Shown here piece by piece: positions 25,936 through 32,111 of a stretch of 32,111 nucleotides of DNA. This stretch comes from Prosthecobacter sp. (GTDB taxonomy: Bacteria; Verrucomicrobiota; Verrucomicrobiia; Verrucomicrobiales; Verrucomicrobiaceae). The stretch is taken from positions 1 to 32,111 of the forward strand of contig JAURHS010000025.1 in the NCBI GenBank assembly GCA_030833205.1, in the 5' to 3' direction. The translations under genes were made by a program, and so were the position numbers. Each line of letters opens with the position of its first letter. Within the stretch, counting starts at the first letter, position 1. Below the pieces are notes generated by a model. That model was not told the DNA's origin. It was given only the letters and a program-made list of their open reading frames with translations, and did no database searches.

Positions 25936-26694
25936 TTACGGCTGTTTGGGAAGGGCCTCGTAGACGCGGATGTCGTCGAAGAATCCGTGTTGTCCGGCCA
26001 CGCCCAATTCAATTTTGCTCTTGGTGGGGTGGGCAATGCCGGGGCTTTTGAGAAAGGCAACGGGTTTGCCGTCGAGCACAACGCGCATGGCGTCGCCGAC
26101 GGTTTCCACGATGAGGTCATGCCAGATGCCGGCTTCCACCTTGAGGGGATAGGTGATTTGACGGCCCTTGACGAGTTTGTCGGCCTCGGCCTTGCGGGCG
26201 GGGTCTTTGCGCATGGTGTAGATGTCGTTGCGCATGCTGCCTTCCTTTTCGTCAATGATGGTGACGCCGTTGGGGCGGACTTGGGCGCGGCAGAGATGGC
26301 CGTAGTGGGCGCCGGTGTATTTGCGGTCGTCGAATTCGACATCAATCATGGTGGCGCCCTCGAAGCGAATGCGGCACTCGACAATGCTGTCGCGGGTGGG
26401 GATTTCCAGGCCGTGCACGGCGGCATGGGCCTTGATGATCTTGCCGTCGGCGGCGGTCTCGTCCTTGACCCGGGTCTGGGTACCCTTGAGCGCGCCGTTC
26501 TCGAGGCCGAAGGTGGCGACCACGCGGTGCCAGGGTTGCTCCAAGCTGGGTTTGGAGAAGTCGTCGCTGAAGAGCAGTTTGCCCTTGGTGGCCAGTGGCT
26601 TGCGCGGCACTGCGGGGCGCGAGTCCGCGGCGAGGGCAGGCAGGCAAAGCAGCCCCAGCGCAAGGGCGGCGGTGCAGAGGGAGAGGGTGGACAT
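25936..26694 (-). CDS. exported DUF1080-like (3-keto-disaccharide hydrolase type) protein
   Basis: The 252-residue protein has a signal peptide (residues 1-22, ends LPALA) and a single concanavalin-A-like beta-sandwich. Opening FSDDFSKPSLEQPWHRVVATFGLENGALKG (in part: LFSDDFSKPSLEQPW), then ADGKIIKAHAAVHGLEIPTR, IRFEGATMIDVEFDD, AGIWHDLIVETVGDAMRVVLDG and the end GQHGFFDDIRVYEALP match the general layout of DUF1080/LamG-like exported proteins that are very abundant in Planctomycetota and Verrucomicrobiota. Some DUF1080 proteins are glycoside-active (3-keto-disaccharide hydrolase), but this one is divergent and its activity is uncertain. It lies 21 bases upstream of lepA on the same strand, an odd pairing of an exported protein with a translation factor. 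ATG 26694 opens the signal peptide. Confidence 0.8.
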   Translation of the reverse strand: MSTLSLCTAALALGLLCLPALAADSRPAVPRKPLATKGKLLFSDDFSKPSLEQPWHRVVATFGLENGALKGTQTRVKDETAADGKIIKAHAAVHGLEIPTRDSIVECRIRFEGATMIDVEFDDRKYTGAHYGHLCRAQVRPNGVTIIDEKEGSMRNDIYTMRKDPARKAEADKLVKGRQITYPLKVEAGIWHDLIVETVGDAMRVVLDGKPVAFLKSPGIAHPTKSKIELGVAGQHGFFDDIRVYEALPKQP

Positions 26695-26805
26695 GGCGGG
26701 GGCGCATGGTGGGGCAGGGCGGGGTCAAGCGCAAGTGCGCAAGCGCAGGGAAACCGGCTGATGACTCCTGGGGTGGCGGCGCTTTTTGACCGGTTGGGGT
26801 TGCGT

Positions 26806-26833
26806 TTGGCGATGGGGGCCTGCAAGGTAGTTG
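26806..26833 (+). promoter_or_regulatory. candidate promoter of ruvB
   Basis: TTGGCG (26806-26811), 16 bases, TAGTTG (26828-26833), 16 bases before the ruvB ATG at 26850. The layout matches the TTGnCn-N16-TAnnnn pattern proposed for rpsB and typA, but the hexamers are weak. Confidence 0.25.
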
Positions 26834-26849
26834 TTTGCGCCTCAGCGCC

Positions 26850-27854
26850 ATGGATCCTTCCCTGAACACAGCCGATGCCCCTTTTGATCTGGCGCTGCGC
26901 CCAGCCAGCTTTGAGGATTTTCACGGCCAGTCCAAGGTCAAGGAGCAGGTGCTGGTGATGGTGGAGGCTGCCAAGCAACGCGGTGAGCCTCTCGACCACA
27001 CCCTGCTTTGCGGGCCACCAGGCTTGGGCAAGACCACGCTGGCGCATCTCATCGCCTCAGCCATGGGCACACATCTGCATGTCAGCAGCGGGCCACAGAT
27101 CGAGCGCGCTGGCGATTTGGCGGGCTTGCTGACCCACCTGCAGGAGCGCGACATTCTCTTCATTGACGAGATTCATCGTCTGCAGGCCAGCATCGAGGAA
27201 TATCTCTACCCGGCAATCGAGGACTTCCGCTTGGACATCATCATTGATCAGGGTCCCAAGGCGCGCAGCGTGCGCATTGATCTGCCGCCCTTTACTCTGG
27301 TGGGTGCCACCACCCGTGCCGGCATGCTCACCGCGCCGATGCGCAGTCGTTTTGGCATCCCCAACCGCCTCGATTATTACACGGTGGAGGAGCTCAAGCA
27401 CATTGTGTTGCGCAGCGGGCGCATGCTCAACTGTGAGATCAAGGAGGGCGGGGCGCTTGAGATTGCAAGGCGTGCTCGCGGCACGCCGCGCATCGCCAAC
27501 CACCTGCTTCGCTGGGTGCGTGATTTCGCGCAGGTGCGGGCACAGAATGTCGTGAGTGCCGAGGTGGCGGCGCAGGCTCTGGCCATGCGCGACATTGATG
27601 AGTCCGGTCTTGATGAAATGGACAAGCGCCTGCTTGAGGTCCTCATTCACAAGTTCGATGGCGGTCCGGTTGGACTGGGCAGTGTGGCTGTGGCGGTGGG
27701 CGAGGATGTGTCAACGCTCGAGGATGTGCACGAGCCTTATTTGGTGATGCAGGGTCTGGTGAAGCGCACGCCGCGCGGTCGCGTGGCCATGCCGGCAGCG
27801 TATCGGCATCTGGGTTTGATTCCGCCCACCAGTGCGCAGGCGGATTTGTGGTGA
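26850..27854 (+). CDS. ruvB: Holliday junction branch-migration helicase RuvB
   Basis: The 334-residue protein is RuvB, the AAA+ motor that, with RuvA, drives branch migration of Holliday junctions. Walker A is GPPGLGKTT, Walker B is FIDEIHR, sensor 1 is LVGATTRAG, followed by the arginine-finger region MRSRFGI and the C-terminal winged helix ([29 protein letters not shown]; shown in part: [10 protein letters not shown]). The tail [14 protein letters not shown] is typical. Length fits the family (about 330-350). ATG 26850 is preferred; an in-frame TTG is at 26835. ruvA and ruvC are not in the window, so ruvB is a single-gene unit, divergent from the DUF1080-like gene and convergent with the methyltransferase gene. 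Its leader lacks a Shine-Dalgarno motif. Confidence 0.97.
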   Translation: MDPSLNTADAPFDLALRPASFEDFHGQSKVKEQVLVMVEAAKQRGEPLDHTLLCGPPGLGKTTLAHLIASAMGTHLHVSSGPQIERAGDLAGLLTHLQERDILFIDEIHRLQASIEEYLYPAIEDFRLDIIIDQGPKARSVRIDLPPFTLVGATTRAGMLTAPMRSRFGIPNRLDYYTVEELKHIVLRSGRMLNCEIKEGGALEIARRARGTPRIANHLLRWVRDFAQVRAQNVVSAEVAAQALAMRDIDESGLDEMDKRLLEVLIHKFDGGPVGLGSVAVAVGEDVSTLEDVHEPYLVMQGLVKRTPRGRVAMPAAYRHLGLIPPTSAQADLW

Positions 27855-27884
27855 CTTCTCGCGCTGTCGAACCGCCCCGAGGAT

Positions 27885-27909
27885 GCAGCCTTGCGTACGC
27901 AGCCTTGCG
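27885..27909. repeat. 11-base direct repeat with central palindrome
   Basis: GCAGCCTTGCG occurs at 27885-27895 and again at 27899-27909, separated by 3 bases. The junction forms a perfect 10-base palindrome TGCGTACGCA (27892-27901). It lies in the 64-base gap between the convergent ruvB and methyltransferase genes. It has no U-tract. Confidence 0.5.
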
Positions 27910-27918
27910 ATGGGCGAT

Positions 27919-28794
27919 TCAGGGCGGGGAGTTGCCCTTGCCGAGCCACCAACAGAAGTGGCCGCTGGGTACGGGGCGCACCTTGGGGGCGCCTTCGAGC
28001 AGGAGTTCGCCATGGCTGCGCTGGCCCTCAGGGCCGAAGTGGTGCGCCAGCAGGTGATTGAGGCTCAGGCCGGTGAACTCCGGGGTGTGGCAGGAGAGTA
28101 GCACGCCGATGGGCTCAGCGCTGATGAGGTTGGCCAGCTGTGCCAGCAGGGGGCCGAGGTGTTCCTCGATTTTAAAGATCTCGCCCTGCGCGCCGCGGCC
28201 GTAGCTGGGCGGGTCGAGGATGATGAGGTCGTAGAGGCGTTCGCGGCGTTCCTCGCGTTTCAGGAAGCGCATGACATCATCGACAATCCAGCGGATGGGG
28301 GCGTTTTGCAGTTGGTTGTGGGCGGCATTTTCGCGGGCCCATTGCACCATGCCCTTGCTGGCGTCAACATGACAGACTTCACTGCCGCCCTGCGCTGCGG
28401 CAAGGCTGCTGCCGCCGGAGTAGGCAAAGAGGTTGAGGGTGCGGGCCGGGCGTCCGTGGCGGTGGGCAAATTGGCGGCAGAGCTCACGAATCTGCAACCA
28501 GCTGCTGCGTTGCTCCGGGAAGATGCCGAGATGGCCGAAGTCCGTGCTGCGCAACTCAAAGCGAATGCCTGCCACCTGGACGATCCAGGACTCGGGCAGT
28601 TGGTGGCGATCCTGCCATTGCTGCTGTTGCTGACGGCGCTGGAAGGAGGCGGTGGCACCCTGCCACTGACGGGGCTGGAGCTGCGGTGGCCACAGGGCCT
28701 GCGCGCAGGGCCGACGCAGAACGATGGGACCGAAGCGCTCGAGCTTTTGAAACTCGCCGCTGTCGAGAAGTTCGTAGTCCTCGACGGATGACAT
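27919..28794 (-). CDS. class I SAM-dependent methyltransferase, RlmI/RlmK-related
   Basis: The 291-residue protein belongs to the group of methyltransferases related to RlmI, which methylates C1962 of 23S rRNA, but without the N-terminal PUA domain. It opens with YELLDSGEFQKLERFGPIVL and RPCAQALWP, the signature of this shorter subgroup. SAM-binding residues are in TLNLFAYSGGSSLAAAQGG, with VCHVDASKGMVQWARENA; the catalytic motif IV is LILDPPSYGRG and the probable catalytic Cys is in LLSCHTPEFTG. The N-terminal part has a poly-Gln tract (QRRQQQQQWQ), probably a disordered linker. The gene is 11 bases downstream of typA, hence cotranscribed; this supports a ribosomal substrate, though it is not proven. 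It converges with ruvB. Confidence 0.85.
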   Translation of the reverse strand: MSSVEDYELLDSGEFQKLERFGPIVLRRPCAQALWPPQLQPRQWQGATASFQRRQQQQQWQDRHQLPESWIVQVAGIRFELRSTDFGHLGIFPEQRSSWLQIRELCRQFAHRHGRPARTLNLFAYSGGSSLAAAQGGSEVCHVDASKGMVQWARENAAHNQLQNAPIRWIVDDVMRFLKREERRERLYDLIILDPPSYGRGAQGEIFKIEEHLGPLLAQLANLISAEPIGVLLSCHTPEFTGLSLNHLLAHHFGPEGQRSHGELLLEGAPKVRPVPSGHFCWWLGKGNSPP

Positions 28795-28805
28795 GGGCGT
28801 TGGGG

Positions 28806-30644
28806 TCAGCCTTCGATTTCCGTCTGCAGGCGTTTGCGTTCACGCAGGCGGACATTGCTGTCGAGGATGCGTTTGCGCAGGCGAATGCTCTTGGGGGTGG
28901 CTTCCACCAGTTCGTCGGCGGCCACATACTCGATGGCGCGTTCCAGGGAGAAGCGGATCGGCGGGGTGAGTTGAATGCCCTTGTCGGAGCCGGCGGCGCG
29001 GAAGTTGGTGAGTTGCTTGGAGCGGGTGGGGTTGACGGGCAGATCGTCTGAGCGGGGGTTCTCACCGACGATCATGCCTTCATAGACTGGATCCCCAGCG
29101 GCGATGAAGAGTTTGCCGCGCTCCTGAATGGTGTCCAGGGCATAGCCGGTGGCCTCGCCGCTTTCCGAGCAGACCAGGGTGCCGGTGTTGCGGGTCTGCA
29201 TGTGGCCTGCGTATTCGGCGTATTCGCGGAAGAGGTGGCTGTGAATGCCGTGGCCGCTGGTGAGGTTCATGAGTTCAAACTCAAAACCAATCAGGCCGCG
29301 GGTGGGGATGTAGGCCTGCAGGCTGGTGCGACCACCGTGGGCGTCCATGTCTTCGATGCGACCCTTGCGCTCGGAGATGGTCTTCATGACGCCGCCGAGG
29401 TAATCGTCGGGCACATCCACATAGAGGGTTTCGTAGGGCTCGCAGAGCACATCGTTGATGCGGCGCGTGATGACCATGGGGCGCGAGACGAGGACTTCAA
29501 AGCCCTCGCGGCGCATCTGCTCGACCAGAATGGCGATCTGCATGGCGCCGCGGGCGCTGACATCAAACACGCCGGCGGTGTCGGTGTCACTGATGCTGAT
29601 GGTGACATTCATCTTCTGCTCGCGATCGAGGCGCTCGCGGATCTTGCGCGAGGTGACATGGTCGCCTTCGCGGCCGGCAAAGGGGCCGTCATTGACCGAG
29701 AACTGCATGACGATGGTCGGTGGGTCAATGGCCACGAAGGGCAGGGCCTCAACCTCGGGGTTGCCGGTCACGGTCTGGCCGATGTCCACATCCTCAAAGC
29801 CGGAGATGCCAACGATGTCACCAGCGCCGCCCTCGACGGAGTCCGACACGCTCAGCGTGGTGTATTGAAACACCTTGGTGACCTTGACGGCCTTGGGTTT
29901 TTCATCAGGGTTGCGGCCCAGGAGGAACACGCGGTCGCCCATGCGCACGCTGCCGCGGCTGACCTTGCCAATGGCCACTCGGCCCACGAAGTTGTCCCAA
30001 TCAATGTTGGAGATGAGCATCTGGAAGTCGCCCTCCAGTTCTGCCTTGGGCGCAGGGATGTGCTTGACGATCTGCCCGAGCAGGAAGGTCATGTCGTGCT
30101 GCTGGCCATCGGCGCTGTCGCTGACCCATCCAGCGCGGGCGCTGCCGTAGATGAACGGGGCGTTGAACTGCTCCTCGGTGGCCTCAAGCTCCATGAGCAA
30201 CTCCAGGACCTTGTCATGCACATTGTCCGGGCGGATGTGCGGGCGGTCCATCTTGTTGATGAGCACAATGGGCTTGATGCCCTGTTGCATGGCCTTCTTG
30301 AGCACGAAGCGGGTCTGGGCCTGTGGGCCTTCGTAGGCGTCCACCACCAGCATGACGCCGTCCACCATCTTCATGACGCGCTCGACCTCGCCGCCAAAGT
30401 CGGCATGGCCAGGGGTGTCAACAATGTTGATGATGTGGTCGTTCCAATGCACCGAGGTGTTCTTGGCCTTGATGGTGATGCCCTTCTCGCGTTCCAGATC
30501 CATGCTGTCCATGGCGCGCTCGGCGATGGCCTGATTCTCGCGGAAGTTGCCGCTGGCGCGCAGCAGGCTGTCCACCAGGGTGGTCTTGCCGTGGTCAACG
30601 TGGGCGATGATGGCAATGTTGCGGATTTTGGAGGGAGGGGTCAT
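28806..30644 (-). CDS. typA: translational GTPase TypA/BipA
   Basis: The 612-residue ribosome-binding GTPase TypA (BipA; E. coli about 607) aids 50S assembly and growth at low temperature or stress. G1 is [15 protein letters not shown], the switch region is [21 protein letters not shown]3 is [18 protein letters not shown]4 is [14 protein letters not shown]. The TypA-specific C-terminal part includes [37 protein letters not shown], and [19 protein letters not shown] (in part: [14 protein letters not shown]). It ends with [16 protein letters not shown], the family tail. It is the first gene of a two-gene unit with an RlmI-related methyltransferase. ATG 30644 starts [17 protein letters not shown] promoter with TTGCCA-N16-TAGGCT is proposed 48-75 bases upstream. 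Confidence 0.97.
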   Translation of the reverse strand: MTPPSKIRNIAIIAHVDHGKTTLVDSLLRASGNFRENQAIAERAMDSMDLEREKGITIKAKNTSVHWNDHIINIVDTPGHADFGGEVERVMKMVDGVMLVVDAYEGPQAQTRFVLKKAMQQGIKPIVLINKMDRPHIRPDNVHDKVLELLMELEATEEQFNAPFIYGSARAGWVSDSADGQQHDMTFLLGQIVKHIPAPKAELEGDFQMLISNIDWDNFVGRVAIGKVSRGSVRMGDRVFLLGRNPDEKPKAVKVTKVFQYTTLSVSDSVEGGAGDIVGISGFEDVDIGQTVTGNPEVEALPFVAIDPPTIVMQFSVNDGPFAGREGDHVTSRKIRERLDREQKMNVTISISDTDTAGVFDVSARGAMQIAILVEQMRREGFEVLVSRPMVITRRINDVLCEPYETLYVDVPDDYLGGVMKTISERKGRIEDMDAHGGRTSLQAYIPTRGLIGFEFELMNLTSGHGIHSHLFREYAEYAGHMQTRNTGTLVCSESGEATGYALDTIQERGKLFIAAGDPVYEGMIVGENPRSDDLPVNPTRSKQLTNFRAAGSDKGIQLTPPIRFSLERAIEYVAADELVEATPKSIRLRKRILDSNVRLRERKRLQTEIEG

Positions 30645-30691
30645 GAGGCGTCTGGCTGATCCGGAAGGTTGCCGGAACTAGGGGGGCGCGG

Positions 30692-30719
30692 AGCCTAAGC
30701 GCATCTGGGGCGTTGGCAA
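30692..30719 (-). promoter_or_regulatory. candidate promoter of typA
   Basis: On the minus strand TTGCCA (30719-30714), 16 bases, then TAGGCT (30697-30692). The same -35 hexamer and spacer length are seen before rpsB, and GCGCTTAGGCT resembles the element before the ArsR-methyltransferase gene. Confidence 0.4.
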
Positions 30720-30807
30720 TCGGGCATTTGGGTTTCCTGGGGCGGCGGTCAGGGGTGGGGATTTGCCCCCTTGCCAAGGGCCCAAGGCCGTTGAATGACT
30801 CTGGATG

Positions 30808-30821
30808 TGCCCCTTGGGGCA
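30808..30821 (+). promoter_or_regulatory. terminator-like hairpin just before the RlmI-like gene
   Basis: TGCCCC-TT-GGGGCA (6-base-pair stem, tight loop that may open to CTTG) is followed by TTTCTT, resembling a rho-independent terminator, yet it ends only 14 bases before the ATG at 30836. It could be an attenuator-like leader element or simply end a short upstream transcript. Confidence 0.4.
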
Positions 30822-30835
30822 TTTCTTCAACCCTT

Positions 30836-32005
30836 ATGTCTGCCCTCGTCATTGCCCCCCGCGCCCGTTTGTTTCATGGCCATGTGTGGGTCTATGCCAC
30901 GGAGATCAAGGCCCGGCTGGGGGACCCCAAGCCCGGGGATGTGGTCAGTCTGCTCGATGCGCGCAGCAAGCATCTGGGCAGTGCCATCTACAATCCTCAC
31001 TCGCAGATCAGTGCGCGCCTATTCTCGTATCGGCGGCAGGATTTGGACGCGGATTTCTTCCGCCGGCGGGTGCAGCGCGCCATGAACCTGCGTCAGCAGG
31101 CGGGCGTGGATCTGAAGCTTTGCCGTTTGATCAACAGCGAGGGCGATGGCCTGCCCGGCGTCATTGTGGATGCCTATGGTGACTGCCTTGTGCTTCAAAC
31201 CCTGACTTTGGCCATGGACCAGCGCAAAGGTCTGTTGGTGGAGGCGTTGCGCGAGTTGCTTGCGCCGCGCTGCATTGTGGAGCGCAATGACAGCAACCGC
31301 CGCCGCTCCGAGGGCATGGAACCAGTCAAGGGGTTGCTGTGGGGTGAACTGCCCACTGAGCTTGAAGTCAGCCACCGCGGCAGCGTGTTTGGTGTGGATC
31401 TGCTCGATGGACAAAAAACGGGTTTGTATCTCGATCAGTTGGAGAACTACCAACGCGTGGCCTCATTGGCCAAGGGGCGGCGGGTGCTGGATTGCTTCTG
31501 CAATCAGGGCGGTTTTGCGCAGGCCTGTGCGCTTGCCGGTGCCGCCTCGGTGACGGCCGTGGATGTGAGCGAGGACGCCATTGCCCGCGCTCGCATCAAT
31601 GCGCAAAAAAGCGGTGCGGCGGTGGAGTTTGCGGCCGCCAATTGCTTTGATGATCTCAAGGCCCGCGAGGTTGCCGGCCAGCGCTTTGATTTGATCATTC
31701 TGGATCCGCCCAGTTTCACCAAGTCCAAGGCGGCGCTCAAGGACGCCCTTCGCGGTTACAAGGAGATCCATCTTCGGGCCCTGAAGATGCTGGAGCCCGG
31801 CGGCATCCTGGCCACCTTCAGTTGCTCGCATCATGTCAGTCGCGGTGAGTTCCATGCCAGCCTGGAGGACGCGGCGGTGGATGTGCGCCGCACGCTGCGG
31901 CGCTTGGCGGTTTATGGGCAAAGCCCGGATCACCCCGTGATTGCGACCATCCCTGAGTCTGAGTATCTTGTGGGTTACGCCTACGAGGTGCTCGCTTCCT
32001 GGTGA
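30836..32005 (+). CDS. RlmI-like 23S rRNA (cytosine-C5)-methyltransferase with PUA domain
   Basis: The 389-residue protein has the RlmI layout: N-terminal PUA domain (residues about 1-75, starting ALVIAPRARLFHGHVWVYATEI with a conserved H-P/V-W-V-Y motif), then RLINSEGDGLPGVIVDAYGD, a beta-hairpin linker, and a class I methyltransferase. SAM contacts are in VLDCFCNQGGFAQACALAGA and VTAVDVSEDAIARAR; the m5C catalytic motifs are LDPPSFTKSK and the Cys of ATFSCSHHVSRGEF. This fits E. coli RlmI (396 residues), which methylates C1962 of 23S rRNA, so the same or a neighbouring site is likely but not proven. ATG 30836 begins the PUA domain; the open frame further upstream is noncoding. It is divergent from typA, and a terminator-like hairpin lies just before the start. 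Confidence 0.9.
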   Translation: MSALVIAPRARLFHGHVWVYATEIKARLGDPKPGDVVSLLDARSKHLGSAIYNPHSQISARLFSYRRQDLDADFFRRRVQRAMNLRQQAGVDLKLCRLINSEGDGLPGVIVDAYGDCLVLQTLTLAMDQRKGLLVEALRELLAPRCIVERNDSNRRRSEGMEPVKGLLWGELPTELEVSHRGSVFGVDLLDGQKTGLYLDQLENYQRVASLAKGRRVLDCFCNQGGFAQACALAGAASVTAVDVSEDAIARARINAQKSGAAVEFAAANCFDDLKAREVAGQRFDLIILDPPSFTKSKAALKDALRGYKEIHLRALKMLEPGGILATFSCSHHVSRGEFHASLEDAAVDVRRTLRRLAVYGQSPDHPVIATIPESEYLVGYAYEVLASW

Positions 32006-32111
32006 TTGGCGCAGCGGCTTATCGGCGCTGCAGGATTGCAGAGAGGGGGCCTTTGAACCATGATGTGGGCTTGGTGGTCACAGTCTTGCCATCGCTTCGT
32101 CCATGCCCCTG

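Noticed and set aside
28608-28640. Poly-Gln tract in the methyltransferase after typA as a sign of frameshift
   Set aside because: The frame stays open with conserved methyltransferase motifs on both sides; a low-complexity linker explains it.
29202-30659. 485-codon open frame on the plus strand opposite typA
   Set aside because: A shadow frame of the GC-rich typA gene; it has no family motifs, while typA on the other strand is complete and conserved.
32060-32111. Possible start of another gene at the right edge (ATG 32060, 32063 or 32103)
   Set aside because: Only about 17 codons are available, Trp-rich and without a recognisable start; too little to call.
1-32111. CRISPR arrays, tRNA or rRNA genes, insertion sequences, attachment sites
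   Set aside because: No regularly spaced repeats, cloverleaf-like segments, rRNA motifs, transposase or integrase frames were seen on either strand.

Overview
The window is a gene-dense, high-GC bacterial chromosome segment, and the best fit is a member of the Verrucomicrobiota, with Planctomycetota as the main alternative. The case rests on family composition. Two large DUF1549/DUF1553 planctomycete-type cytochrome proteins, a DUF1501 partner, a membrane-bound-dehydrogenase/HEAT/haem protein, a cytochrome-LRR fusion and a DUF1080-like secreted protein sit among ordinary housekeeping genes. A small one-helix membrane protein of a type typical of Verrucomicrobiota is also present. No phage, insertion sequence, CRISPR array, rRNA or tRNA was seen.

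Layout, left to right: the 3' end of trmD, an exported PQQ-type beta-propeller protein and a small membrane protein (+). Then a minus-strand group: dehydrogenase/HEAT/cytochrome protein, nrdR and a HIT protein. Divergent from it is the GTP-dependent PEP carboxykinase pckG (+), which converges on a cytochrome-LRR gene (-). glgC (+) follows, then a 328-base gap with no convincing gene but with the rpsB-tsf terminator, then tsf and rpsB (-) with a structured leader. Next come a DUF1549/DUF1553 gene (-), an ArsR-methyltransferase fusion (+), a medium-chain dehydrogenase (-), and a two-gene operon of a 1235-residue DUF1549/DUF1553/LamG cytochrome and a Tat-type DUF1501 protein (+). The right third holds a minus-strand run DUF1080-like - lepA - HAD, then ruvB (+), a minus-strand pair typA - rRNA-type methyltransferase, and an RlmI-like methyltransferase (+) near the right edge.

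Two themes dominate. The first is translation and RNA modification: trmD, rpsB, tsf, lepA, typA and two RlmI-like methyltransferases. The second is an exported set of c-type-haem and carbohydrate-associated proteins, probably serving periplasmic polysaccharide breakdown, with central carbon genes (pckG, glgC) between them.

The most unusual signal is not a single gene. Of 22 complete genes, essentially none has a Shine-Dalgarno motif at a usable distance; most starts follow a pyrimidine-rich, purine-poor stretch. Several leaders also carry strong hairpins or palindromes, notably those of rpsB, pckG, the 1235-residue cytochrome gene and the RlmI-like gene.
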